Part shown: positions 16,062 to 23,466 of the stretch, one piece after another | How positions within the stretch are numbered: position 1 is the first letter of the stretch | Layout: the number at the start of each line of letters is the position of its first letter | Notes under the pieces: generated by a model | Told to the model about the DNA's origin: nothing | Seen by the model: the letters and a program-made list of their open reading frames with translations, nothing else | Databases searched by the model: none | Program-made: the position numbers and the translations under genes | NCBI GenBank assembly: GCA_013299105.1 | Contig: JAAFJY010000036.1 | Location: forward strand, 1-64,000 | Length of the DNA stretch: 64,000 nucleotides | Direction: 5' to 3' | DNA from: Chitinophagales bacterium | GTDB lineage: Bacteria; Bacteroidota; Bacteroidia; Chitinophagales; Saprospiraceae

Positions 16062-16133
16062 TTTCTTGAGCATCTGGTTGCACGGTTTTGGATTTTTGAA
16101 ATATAAAATTTACAAACTACTGCCAGTAAAGAT

Positions 16134-16167
16134 AAAAAAGCCTGCCTCGACATTTGTCCAGGCAGGC
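16134..16167 (-). terminator. Terminator of the aromatic amino acid operon
   Basis: On the minus strand the 8-base stem GCCTGCCT (16167-16160) / AGGCAGGC (16147-16140) precedes TTTTTT (16139-16134). It lies about 200 bases after the stop of the DAHP synthase/chorismate mutase gene, the last gene of the operon. There is no T-run on the plus side, so it works only for the minus strand. Confidence 0.8.
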
Positions 16168-16324
16168 TTACGCAAAAAAAGTATGCGAGTTCAGGGCTGT
16201 GTATAGAGGTTCAAAAGAGGAAAAGGATTTGATTCAATCTGCCTTTTAGTCTTGAAACCGAAGTTACTTGACCGTTTAAGCATGTTGCAAAGCTAAATAC
16301 CCTAACCATTCGCACAAGTCCCCC

Positions 16325-16358
16325 TTCTCAACTCCTCAACATCTCAACCCCTCAACTT
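16325..16358 (+). repeat. CTCAAC tract (family B2)
   Basis: Four imperfect 8-9 base units (TCTCAACTC, CTCAACATC, TCAACCCC, TCAACTTTAA) immediately next to the stop codon at 16363. Same end sequence as tract B1. Confidence 0.65.
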
Positions 16359-16362
16359 TAAC

Positions 16363-17451
16363 TTACTCCCCGTGCATGATGCGGATCTGGTGGTTGATCG
16401 ACTCGTCGTGGATGGCTTTCAAAACTACGGTCACAAACTCCTCGCTAAGGCCTTTTTTGCTGCCAATTTCCACCGACTTGCCGAGGATTTCATTCCAGCG
16501 GGTGGTTTGCAAAACGGGCAAGTTATTGGCCTTTTTGTACTCGCCAATTTTCTCCGCGATTTTCATGCGGCGGCTGAGTAAATTGATCAATTCCTGGTCG
16601 ATCTCGTCAATGTCACCGCGCAAGTGGCTTATGCCTTCAACCGAAGAAGGGACCTCTGCATCAGCTGCCGGGAATGTCATGGACTTTATCATCGCCGTGT
16701 ACTGGGCTGGGGTGATTTGCTGAGCGGCGTCGCTCCAAGCCTTGTCAGGATCGGGGTGAACTTCGGTCATCAGGCCGTCAAAGTTGAGGTCCATCGCCTT
16801 CTGGGCCACATCCTGCAGGATGTCGCGGCGACCACAAATGTGGCTGTTGTCGCAAATGATCTCCAGGTCAGGGAAGTTGCGCTTCAGGTCGATGGCGATC
16901 TGCCAATGGGGTACGTTGCGGTACTTGGTATCGCCATGAAAAGAGAAGCCGCGGTGAATAGCTGCGATACGAGTGATCCCAGCTTTGTAGATACGCTCGA
17001 TGCCACCCATCCACAATTTTAGGTCTGGGTTGACCGGGTTTTTCACGATCACTGGGATGTCAACTCCTTTGAGGGCGTCGGCCACTTCCTGGATCGAAAA
17101 TGGGTTAACGGTGGTACGGGCACCGATCCACAGGATGTCAATGCCTGCTTTTAGGGCTTCAAAAACGTGGTCCTTGTTGCCCACCTCAGTGGTCACTTTC
17201 AGCCCTGTTTCTTGTTTCACGCGCTTCAACCAAGGCAAACCGATGGCCCCTACGCCTTCAAATTCTCCTGGTCGGGTACGGGGTTTCCAGATTCCAGCAC
17301 GGAATACGTCGATTTGTTTGGCATCCGCTAGTTCACGAGCGGTTTGCATTACTTGTTCTTCTGATTCAGCGCTGCATGGACCAGCAATCAGAATGGGTCT
17401 TTTGCCTTCGCGCTCCAGAATGGGTTTAAACGTCATGGACATGGCAGTCAA
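16363..17451 (-). CDS. Bifunctional DAHP synthase / chorismate mutase (type II)
   Basis: 362 residues. Residues 1 to about 265 are a KDO8P/DAHP-synthase-type TIM barrel with AGPCSAES (23-30), the GIWKPRTRP phosphate loop, IGARTTVNPFSIQ, KNPVNPDLKLWMGG and ICDNSHICGRR. Residues about 270-362 are an AroQ chorismate mutase (LRGDIDEIDQELINLLSRRM, KIGEYKK). The two halves catalyse the first shikimate step (PEP plus erythrose-4-phosphate) and chorismate to prephenate. This fusion is typical of Bacteroidota, where the mutase domain lets prephenate feed back on the synthase. It is the last gene of the pheA operon, 36 bases after tyrA, so it shares the Phe/Tyr leader control. Confidence 0.93.
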   Translation of the reverse strand: MTAMSMTFKPILEREGKRPILIAGPCSAESEEQVMQTARELADAKQIDVFRAGIWKPRTRPGEFEGVGAIGLPWLKRVKQETGLKVTTEVGNKDHVFEALKAGIDILWIGARTTVNPFSIQEVADALKGVDIPVIVKNPVNPDLKLWMGGIERIYKAGITRIAAIHRGFSFHGDTKYRNVPHWQIAIDLKRNFPDLEIICDNSHICGRRDILQDVAQKAMDLNFDGLMTEVHPDPDKAWSDAAQQITPAQYTAMIKSMTFPAADAEVPSSVEGISHLRGDIDEIDQELINLLSRRMKIAEKIGEYKKANNLPVLQTTRWNEILGKSVEIGSKKGLSEEFVTVVLKAIHDESINHQIRIMHGE

Positions 17452-17487
17452 TTTTTGGGCTTTTACCTAGGGACAGCTCTTCCAGGC

Positions 17488-18330
17488 TCAAGCGATTATT
17501 TTACGAATTTGATTGGCTTCTTCAATGAGCTGGTAAAAGGTCTCGAAGTCCTTCTTAATCAACAAGCTGCGAAACCTGGACAATTGGTTGATGTGCTCAT
17601 CCAAAACGTCCAGCACATTGTCGCGGTTTTGTCGAAATATGGGAACCCAAGTGTCAGGCGAACTCTTCGCCAGGCGCACTGTAGAGCCGAAACCCGAGGA
17701 GGCCAACTCAAAAATGCGCTCTTCGTCGTGCTCTTTGGCCAGTACCGTAAGGGCCAGTGCAAAAGAGCTGATGTGTGAGATGTGCGACACGTAAGCCGTG
17801 TGTACATCATGCGTTGCACCCTCAAAATGGGTGATTTTCATGGGGATCGACAAGTACATTTTTTCTACCAATTCCACTGCATCGGCGTCACTTGACTCTG
17901 GGTCACAAATGACTGTGTATTTGTGGTCGAACAGGTTGGGGATGGCCGCTTCTGGTCCCGAATACTCCGTTCCAGCCATTGGGTGAGTGGCCACAAAACG
18001 ATTGCGCTTGGGGTGATTTTTCACCGCTTCGAGCAAAGCACTTTTGGTCGAACCAACGTCAATCACTACTTGTTGATCGTTGATGAGGTGCAGCACCTGG
18101 GGGGCCACTTTGGTCAGGGCATCCACCGGAGTTGCGATGATGATCAAGTCCGACTGGTTAACGGCATTTTCCAGGGGCAGAATCTCGTCGGCTAAGCGGC
18201 GGTGCATGGCTTTGGCCGCGTTGTCCGCATTGGCTTCCACCCCGATGATTTTTTTAGCAAAACCATTTTCGCGCAATGAAATGGCCAAAGAGCCGCCAAT
18301 CAAACCCAAACCGATGATACTAATCGTCAT
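17488..18330 (-). CDS. tyrA: Prephenate dehydrogenase
   Basis: 280 residues. The N-terminal Rossmann fold has GLGLIGGSLA at 7-16 and an acidic residue at the end of the second strand (IIGVEANA), indicating NAD rather than NADP. The catalytic His sits in ATHPMAGTEYSGP. A helical C-terminal domain follows (TAYVSHISHISSFALALTVL, ASSGFGSTVRLAKSSPDTW). It oxidatively decarboxylates prephenate to 4-hydroxyphenylpyruvate for tyrosine. No ACT domain is present, so tyrosine feedback may act elsewhere or only through transcription. Starts three bases after the aminotransferase stop: same transcript. Confidence 0.93.
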   Translation of the reverse strand: MTISIIGLGLIGGSLAISLRENGFAKKIIGVEANADNAAKAMHRRLADEILPLENAVNQSDLIIIATPVDALTKVAPQVLHLINDQQVVIDVGSTKSALLEAVKNHPKRNRFVATHPMAGTEYSGPEAAIPNLFDHKYTVICDPESSDADAVELVEKMYLSIPMKITHFEGATHDVHTAYVSHISHISSFALALTVLAKEHDEERIFELASSGFGSTVRLAKSSPDTWVPIFRQNRDNVLDVLDEHINQLSRFRSLLIKKDFETFYQLIEEANQIRKIIA

Positions 18331-18333
18331 TTT

Positions 18334-19530
18334 TTAGGCATTTTGAGGTTTGAAAGGAGATTTAGCCTTGTAAGCCGCAACCCGTTCGCGAGCCTCACGA
18401 AAGGTAGCGACCTCGCTGCACAAGGAGATGCGCACGTAAGCATTGCCTTTGGAGCCGAAAATGCCACCTGGTGTGATGAACACGTCTGTTGCCTCCAAAA
18501 TCGCATCCGACAATTGGTAAGCATCTGCATAATAAGCCGGAATTTTGGCCCAAACGAACATGCCAACTTGATTGTGGTCGTAGCTACAATCCAGCAAGTC
18601 GAGCAGGCCATATACCTCGCGGCGGCGCTCGGCATAAATGCTGTTCAATTCATCGTACCAAGATTTAGGATTATTTAGTGCCTTTACTGCAGCCACTTGT
18701 AGGGGCTTGAACATGCCCGAATCTTGGTTGCTTTTGAAACGAATCACAGGCTCCAGGTAAGCCTTAGCTCCAGCCAGCATCCCCACGCGCCAGCCTGCCA
18801 TGTTGTGCGATTTGCTGAGCGAGTTCAACTCCAAGGCTACTTCCATCGCTCCAGGCTGGGCCAACAGGCTCTGGGGCCGCTCGTTGAGGATAAAAGCGTA
18901 GGGGTTGTCGTTGACGATCAGGATATTATTTTGCTTGGCAAAAGTGATTAGGTCTTTGAAAAAACCAGCATCGGCCTGCGCTCCGGTGGGCATATTGGGG
19001 TAGTTGACCCACATGAGTTTTACTTTACTCAGGTCGTTTTTGGCCCATTCATCCAAGTCGGGTTGCCAGTTGCGCTCGGCTTTCAACTCATATGATCTTA
19101 CCCCAGCACCTGTCAACAGAGTCACTGCGCTGTAGGCGGGATAACCTGGATTGGGAACCAGTACTTCGTCGCCGGCCTCTACATAACTCATCGAAACGTG
19201 CATGATGCCTTCCTTTGAGCCCATCAAGGGCAGGATTTCGTCATCTGGATGGAGCTGTACACCCAAATATTTCCAGTACCAATCGGCAAAAGCTCGCCTC
19301 AATTCTGGAATACCCTGGTAGCCTTGGTAAGCATGGGTGTCGGTCCGGCGCGAGGATTCAGACAAGGCGTCGATAGTACCCTGATTGGGTGGCAAGTCTG
19401 GGCTGCCGATCCCCAGGTTCAATACCTTGTGGCCTGCGGCACGCAATTGAGCAATTTGCCGCAGTTTCATCGAAAAATAGTATTCTTCAACATTTCCAAG
19501 CCTAGAGGCTGGTTGAATGATCGTTTGCAT
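18334..19530 (-). CDS. Class I/II PLP-dependent aminotransferase of the aromatic operon
   Basis: 398 residues from the ATG at 19530; a TTG-initiated extension at 19551 is rejected. Fold-type I features: NLGIGSPDLPPNQ at the N-terminus, NPGYPAYSAVT, WVNYPNMPTGAQA, IVNDNPYAFI, and the PLP lysine in SLSKSHNMAGWRVG. Resembles aspartate/aromatic and LL-diaminopimelate aminotransferases. Placed between pheA and tyrA, it most probably transaminates phenylpyruvate and hydroxyphenylpyruvate to Phe and Tyr, or prephenate to arogenate. Location is the main evidence for the substrate. It follows pheA by 24 bases. Confidence 0.85.
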   Translation of the reverse strand: MQTIIQPASRLGNVEEYYFSMKLRQIAQLRAAGHKVLNLGIGSPDLPPNQGTIDALSESSRRTDTHAYQGYQGIPELRRAFADWYWKYLGVQLHPDDEILPLMGSKEGIMHVSMSYVEAGDEVLVPNPGYPAYSAVTLLTGAGVRSYELKAERNWQPDLDEWAKNDLSKVKLMWVNYPNMPTGAQADAGFFKDLITFAKQNNILIVNDNPYAFILNERPQSLLAQPGAMEVALELNSLSKSHNMAGWRVGMLAGAKAYLEPVIRFKSNQDSGMFKPLQVAAVKALNNPKSWYDELNSIYAERRREVYGLLDLLDCSYDHNQVGMFVWAKIPAYYADAYQLSDAILEATDVFITPGGIFGSKGNAYVRISLCSEVATFREARERVAAYKAKSPFKPQNA

Positions 19531-19554
19531 AATCAATGGGTAACTCGTCAAAAT

Positions 19555-20442
19555 TTAATCCACCATCAAACCCTGGCGGTAAGCACCCAGGAGTTTCAGG
19601 TCGTGGGTAATGGGCCGAATGGCCTCAAAAGCTTGTTCACAAGGCACGTTGCCTTCGGCCACATAATCCACAAAAAGGCGGTATTCCCAAGGACGGCCAA
19701 TGATGGGGGCCGATTGGATTTTGGTCATGTTGAAATTGTAGGCCGACAAAATGGCCAAAACCTTGTGCAAACTTCCAGGAGCGTGGTCCACATCAAAGCT
19801 GATCGAATACTTGTCAGGCTTGGGCACCGCGATTGCTTTTTCGGTAGGCTGAATCACCAAAAAACGGGTATAGTTTTTCTTGTTGGTTTCAATCCCTTTT
19901 GCCAACAAGGGCAATTTATACATCTCAGCAGCCAAGGTGCTGGCAATGGCACCGATATGTTTCAGCCCCAATTCTTGGATTTTTTTAGCAGCCAGCGCAG
20001 TATCCTCGGTTTGCACCAATCGGATATGCGGGTAGGCCCGGAAAAAATCCAGGCACTGTTCAATGGCGATCGGGTGAGAGTGCACCTCGTGCAAGTCTTC
20101 GATGCCCTGATCAGGCAGGGCCATGAGGTTTTGTTTGACCCTCAGGTAAACTTCACCTACAATTTGCACCGGGTATTCGTCCAGCAAGCGGTAGTTGCCC
20201 ATCAAGCTGCCCGCGAGGGTATTTTCGATGGCCATCAGCGCTACATCCATCACTTTTCCTTCGACCAATTGTTGGATCATGGTCTCAAAAGTCAAAGCTG
20301 GAACAATGTGGAGTTTTCTGTCCTGGAAACACTGACGGGCCGCAATTTCATGAAAGGCCCCCGGATAACCCTGAATACCAATGCGCAGGGCTTTCTGGGT
20401 TTGCCCACTATCCGATGCTGTATCGCTCATTAAAGCTTGCAT
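19555..20442 (-). CDS. pheA: Prephenate dehydratase
   Basis: 295 residues. A PBP-like catalytic domain (about 18-200) has IGIQGYPGAFHEIAA, ALMAIENTLAGSL, and NYTRFLVIQP with the catalytic Thr of the TRF motif. An ACT domain follows (about 210-285: SISFDVDHAPGSLHKVLAIL, ESRP-like segment AEGNVPCEQ). It converts prephenate to phenylpyruvate and is normally inhibited by phenylalanine bound to the ACT domain. No chorismate mutase domain is present; that activity is in the last gene of the operon. First structural gene after the Phe/Tyr leader; the ATG at 20442 is about 165 bases after the terminator stem. Confidence 0.93.
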   Translation of the reverse strand: MQALMSDTASDSGQTQKALRIGIQGYPGAFHEIAARQCFQDRKLHIVPALTFETMIQQLVEGKVMDVALMAIENTLAGSLMGNYRLLDEYPVQIVGEVYLRVKQNLMALPDQGIEDLHEVHSHPIAIEQCLDFFRAYPHIRLVQTEDTALAAKKIQELGLKHIGAIASTLAAEMYKLPLLAKGIETNKKNYTRFLVIQPTEKAIAVPKPDKYSISFDVDHAPGSLHKVLAILSAYNFNMTKIQSAPIIGRPWEYRLFVDYVAEGNVPCEQAFEAIRPITHDLKLLGAYRQGLMVD

Positions 20443-20608
20443 GCTTGCTGTAGTTTTTGTTCTTCACATTAAATACATACCCTCTTCGCCCCTGACAAGT
20501 GGGTGAAAATGAGGTTTCCCGAAAAGATTTAGCCTTGTTTAGTGGCTAAACCCTTTGCCGCAGACTTGGATAATTTGGTTAGGCAAAAAAGTGCAGAAAA
20601 GTTGGGGC

Positions 20609-20634
20609 AAAAAAAAAGTCCCGCGTGGCGGGAC
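20609..20634 (-). terminator. Attenuator terminator of the pheA operon leader
   Basis: On the minus strand GTCCCGC (20634-20628), a three-base loop, GCGGGAC (20624-20618), then nine T (20617-20609). A strong intrinsic terminator sitting between the leader peptide and pheA. The upstream segment GGGAC (20687-20683), just after the leader stop codon, can pair with GTCCC of the 5' arm and would then prevent the terminator from forming. Confidence 0.85.
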
Positions 20635-20688
20635 CCTTTATTTTTGACATCTTCAGTTGTTCTGAAAACCTAAAATGATAGAGTCCCT

Positions 20689-20748
20689 TTACGATTGACC
20701 GTAAAAGTAAAAGCTACCAAAATAGAAAAACGAACGATTAAAAGACAT
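20689..20748 (-). CDS. Phe/Tyr-rich leader peptide of the pheA operon
   Basis: A 19-residue frame from ATG (20748) to TAA (20689): MSFNRSFFYFGSFYFYGQS. Six of the 19 residues are Phe and three are Tyr, and nine of the fourteen residues from position 3 to 16 are aromatic. It begins 15 bases after the predicted transcription start and is followed by an intrinsic terminator and then by genes for Phe and Tyr synthesis. This is exactly the layout of a ribosome-stalling attenuator: with scarce charged tRNA-Phe or tRNA-Tyr the ribosome stalls, an antiterminator forms and pheA is transcribed. The peptide is too short for ordinary gene finding. The control is inferred, not shown. Confidence 0.85.
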   Translation of the reverse strand: MSFNRSFFYFGSFYFYGQS

Positions 20749-20769
20749 AACGTTTCTGTTGTGTTGATG

Positions 20770-20800
20770 CAAACGTAGGCAATTGCGCATTGAAATGCAA
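20770..20800 (-). promoter_or_regulatory. Promoter of the pheA operon
   Basis: On the minus strand TTG (20800-20798), 20 bases, then TACGTTTG (20777-20770), an exact match to the Bacteroidota -33/-7 pattern. Transcription should start near 20763, giving a leader RNA of about 320 nt before pheA that includes the Phe/Tyr peptide and the attenuator. Confidence 0.75.
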
Positions 20801-20864
20801 GCCACTGGGTTTAATTTTTTGGACTTTTTTACGATTTGTAAAGCTGCTGAAAAAATCCGTTGCC

Positions 20865-21497
20865 TTATTTGCTCATGGCCTCAACCAACTCAATCACTCC
20901 GCCAATCATCATTTGCACGCCAATGGACATGACGATGAAGCCCATGATGCGCGACAGGGCTTTCAAGCCCGCCTCGCCCAAAATGCGGTAAACCAAGGGT
21001 GCCGAACGCAAAATCAGGTAAACGATGATCCCCAAAACCACCACCACGCCGCTGATGGCCAGCCGCGCTTCCCATGTAGGGTGCTCGTTGTATTGCGAGA
21101 TCAAATACGAAATCGAACCCGGTCCTGACAACAAAGGCATGGCCAGTGGGGCAAAGGAGATGTCCTGCTTTTGCCGGGCCTCCTCTTCCACTTCCTGATT
21201 CACCGAGCGGTTTTCGGCGAATTTTCCGCTGATCAGGCCGTAACCAGAGCTCAATACCATCATGCCGCCTGCAATGCGCATGGCGTCGATGTTGATGCCA
21301 AAAAACTTGAGGATCAAAGCGCCACCAAAAAAGAAAACCAACAAAATGAGGGTGAAATAGATGCCCGTGTTGCGGGCGGTCTGGCGGCGCTCTGGCTCAG
21401 TGTATTCCGGGGTCATGGCCAAGAAAACGGGAACCGCGCCAAGCGGATTGACCACCGAAAACAAAGCTACCAATGCCGAAAAGCATAACTCGATCAT
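20865..21497 (-). CDS. MarC family membrane protein
   Basis: 210 residues with six predicted membrane helices. The family motif near the N-terminus is ALFSVVNPLGAVPVFLAMTP, and the second half has PLAMPLLSGPGSISYLI, the usual inverted-repeat counterpart (P(L)xxGPG). MarC/UPF0056 proteins are inner-membrane proteins of unknown transport role; the old link to multiple antibiotic resistance has been withdrawn. The gene stands alone between the pheA promoter and a DegT-type gene. A charged loop (residues about 98-115) separates helices 3 and 4. Confidence 0.9.
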   Translation of the reverse strand: MIELCFSALVALFSVVNPLGAVPVFLAMTPEYTEPERRQTARNTGIYFTLILLVFFFGGALILKFFGINIDAMRIAGGMMVLSSGYGLISGKFAENRSVNQEVEEEARQKQDISFAPLAMPLLSGPGSISYLISQYNEHPTWEARLAISGVVVVLGIIVYLILRSAPLVYRILGEAGLKALSRIMGFIVMSIGVQMMIGGVIELVEAMSK

Positions 21498-21547
21498 AGC
21501 GGGAGGTTAGATGTCCCGAAAAGATAAACCATATTTCTCATTCAGGT

Positions 21548-22654
21548 TCATTTTTGGCCAAAAAATGCCTTTATCCCTTCAATGACCTGGGCTTGATGAG
21601 CGGCATCCATGCCAGGAAACAAAGGTAGGCTCAGGCATTCAGTGGCCATTTTTTCAGCCAGGGGAAATTGGCCTTTTTGATAGCCAACATCTTGGTATGC
21701 TTTTTGCAAATGAGGCGGCAGGGGATAATGAATGAGGGTTTGAATGCCTTTTTGGGCCAAAAAAGCTTGCAAAGCATCGCGTTTGGGTGTTGTAATCACA
21801 AACAAGTGCCAAACGTGGGTAGCGCCTTCCTGGCAATGCGGCAATTGGATCGCATCAAGATCGGCAAGTGCATCCAAATACCGCTGGGCCAACATGCTCC
21901 GTTCTTCATTCCATTGGTGCAAGTAGCGAAGTTTGACCCGTAAAATAGCTGCTTGCAATTCATCCAGACGAGAATTTGTGCCTTGCATTTCATTGTAATA
22001 CCGCACTTTGGAGCCATAGTTGCGAAACGTGTGGGCAAAATCGGCAAAATCCTCCTCGTTGCAAGTCACCGCGCCCGCGTCGCCCAAAGCACCCAGGTTT
22101 TTGGTGGGGTAAAAACTATGGGCGTTGATTTGGCCAAAGGTGCCCGTTTTTTGGCCATTCCAGGTAGCCCCATGGGCTTGGGCATTGTCTTCTACCACTT
22201 TAAAGCCATGTTTTTGGGCCAATTCCATGATTGATCCCATTTCACAAGCCTGGCCATACAAATGTACAGGCATGATGGCCTTGGTTTGTGGGGTGATGGC
22301 GGCTTCAATACGCCGGGGATCCAGGTTCCAACTTCGGGAATCGGGCTCGACGGGCACCGGTTTGGCCCCCGTCTGCGAAACACCCAACCAAGAGGCGATG
22401 TAAGTATTGGAAGGTACAATCACTTCGTCGCCAGGTCCAATGCCTAGTGCCCGCAGACTGATGTGCAAGGCATCCAATCCGTTGGCGACACCGATGCAGT
22501 GTTTTGCACCAATCCACGAGGCGTAATCCGCTTCGAATGCTTTGACCTCTGTTCCCAAAACGTAATAGTTGGAAGCATAAAACCGCTGCCAAGCCACCTG
22601 AATCTCAGCATTTAATGTATCATGGACCGTTTTGGAAGAAAAAAATGGCAACAT
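21548..22654 (-). CDS. DegT/DnrJ/EryC1/StrS family aminotransferase
   Basis: 368 residues from the ATG at 22654 (MLPFFSSKTVHDTLNAE). A longer frame back to 22759 would overlap the tRNA promoter and is rejected. PLP-binding features: GVANGLDALHISLRALGIGPGDEVIVPSNTY, PVHLYGQACEMGSI, EDNAQAHGATW, and the lysine in SFYPTKNLGALGDAG. These enzymes aminate keto-sugars (for example dTDP-3-oxo or UDP-4-keto sugars) for surface polysaccharides. No other polysaccharide genes are nearby, so the substrate is open. It is divergent from tRNA-Arg. Confidence 0.9.
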   Translation of the reverse strand: MLPFFSSKTVHDTLNAEIQVAWQRFYASNYYVLGTEVKAFEADYASWIGAKHCIGVANGLDALHISLRALGIGPGDEVIVPSNTYIASWLGVSQTGAKPVPVEPDSRSWNLDPRRIEAAITPQTKAIMPVHLYGQACEMGSIMELAQKHGFKVVEDNAQAHGATWNGQKTGTFGQINAHSFYPTKNLGALGDAGAVTCNEEDFADFAHTFRNYGSKVRYYNEMQGTNSRLDELQAAILRVKLRYLHQWNEERSMLAQRYLDALADLDAIQLPHCQEGATHVWHLFVITTPKRDALQAFLAQKGIQTLIHYPLPPHLQKAYQDVGYQKGQFPLAEKMATECLSLPLFPGMDAAHQAQVIEGIKAFFGQK

Positions 22655-22736
22655 AAACGAGACTGCATTTGGACAAAAGTAATGGCAAATGTGGCTAAAA
22701 TTTAGGTATGGAACTTTCTTTCCCAAAAAAACCTTG

Positions 22737-22744
22737 TATCTTTG
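22737..22744 (+). promoter_or_regulatory. tRNA-Arg promoter -7 box
   Basis: TATCTTTG, an exact TAnnTTTG match, 24 bases before the tRNA. Transcription should begin near 22751. The -33 element is weak (CTTT near 22714). Confidence 0.65.
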
Positions 22745-22768
22745 CAGCCCGGAAATCAAATTTCTTTT

Positions 22769-22840
22769 GGTCCCATAGTAGAATGGATACTACGTAGGTC
22801 TCCGGAACCTAAGATGCAGGTTCGATTCCCGCTGGGACCA
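22769..22840 (+). tRNA. tRNA-Arg (anticodon CCG)
   Basis: A complete cloverleaf: acceptor GGTCCCA / TGGGACC, D-stem GTAG / CTAC, anticodon stem TAGGT / ACCTA with loop CTCCGGA, giving anticodon CCG (22802-22804) that reads CGG. The T-arm is GCAGG-TTCGATT-CCCGC with one A.C mismatch in the stem. The discriminator is A at 22840 and CCA is not encoded. A terminator follows 10 bases later. Confidence 0.95.
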
Positions 22841-22849
22841 CTTCTGATC

Positions 22850-22887
22850 AAAAAAGGGCAAACCGCGATTGCGTGTTTGCCCTTTTT
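22850..22887. terminator. Bidirectional terminator between tRNA-Arg and ilvN
   Basis: GGGCAAAC (22856-22863) pairs with GTTTGCCC (22875-22882), with A6 on the left and T5 on the right. It ends the tRNA transcript on the plus strand and the ilvDBN transcript on the minus strand. Confidence 0.85.
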
Positions 22888-22915
22888 CATCGGTTAAAAA
22901 AGAAAAGAAGAAGAC

Positions 22916-23452
22916 TTACGCCTCCTGCATCTCCTTTTCAAGGTCTCGCAGGTACTTATTCAGTCGTTCCATCGGCCTTGGAATGGCTACCCGGCCTGAC
23001 CGCACAAATTCGTAAATGTTTGGGCCCAATTCTTTCAGCAAGGCTTCAGTCTCTTCGGCGTGACCAGTTTTTTCGATCACGATGTACTCTTTTTCGATTT
23101 CCAGAACCCTGGCGTTGTGCTTTCGGATCAAGTCTTCCATTTTGTTGCCCTCCCAAAAGAACTTGGTGGGCACTTTGTAAAGGGCAATTTCCTGATAAAC
23201 GAGTGCATCGTTTTCATCGTAAAAAGCTTTGAGCACATCAATTTGCTTTTCCAATTGCGCACAAAGCTTTTGGGCTGTTTCCTCATTCGTCTTGATTACG
23301 ATGGTGAAACGATGTACCCCCGGCATGGAAGACTTGGAAGTCGTCAAGCTTTCGATATTGATGTAGCGGCGCGTGAATACCGAAACTACTCTCGACAACA
23401 TGCCTGTGGTGTGTTCGGTAAAAACCGTCAGCGTATATACTTTAGGATCCAT
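22916..23452 (-). CDS. ilvN: Acetolactate synthase small (regulatory) subunit
   Basis: 178 residues. An N-terminal ACT domain (TLTVFTEHTTGMLSRVVSVFTRRYINIESLT written in part: residues 7-37) is followed by the second ferredoxin-like domain (about 85-165). The subunit binds valine or other branched-chain amino acids and regulates the catalytic subunit encoded 14 bases upstream. Length matches the usual 160-180 residues. Last gene of the ilvD-ilvB-ilvN operon, followed by a terminator at 22882-22850. Confidence 0.93.
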   Translation of the reverse strand: MDPKVYTLTVFTEHTTGMLSRVVSVFTRRYINIESLTTSKSSMPGVHRFTIVIKTNEETAQKLCAQLEKQIDVLKAFYDENDALVYQEIALYKVPTKFFWEGNKMEDLIRKHNARVLEIEKEYIVIEKTGHAEETEALLKELGPNIYEFVRSGRVAIPRPMERLNKYLRDLEKEMQEA

Positions 23453-23466
23453 GATGATGGGGTTTT

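Noticed and set aside
19249-20433. 394-codon plus-strand frame
   Set aside because: Long only because it is antisense to the aminotransferase and pheA genes; both have clear functional motifs on the minus strand.
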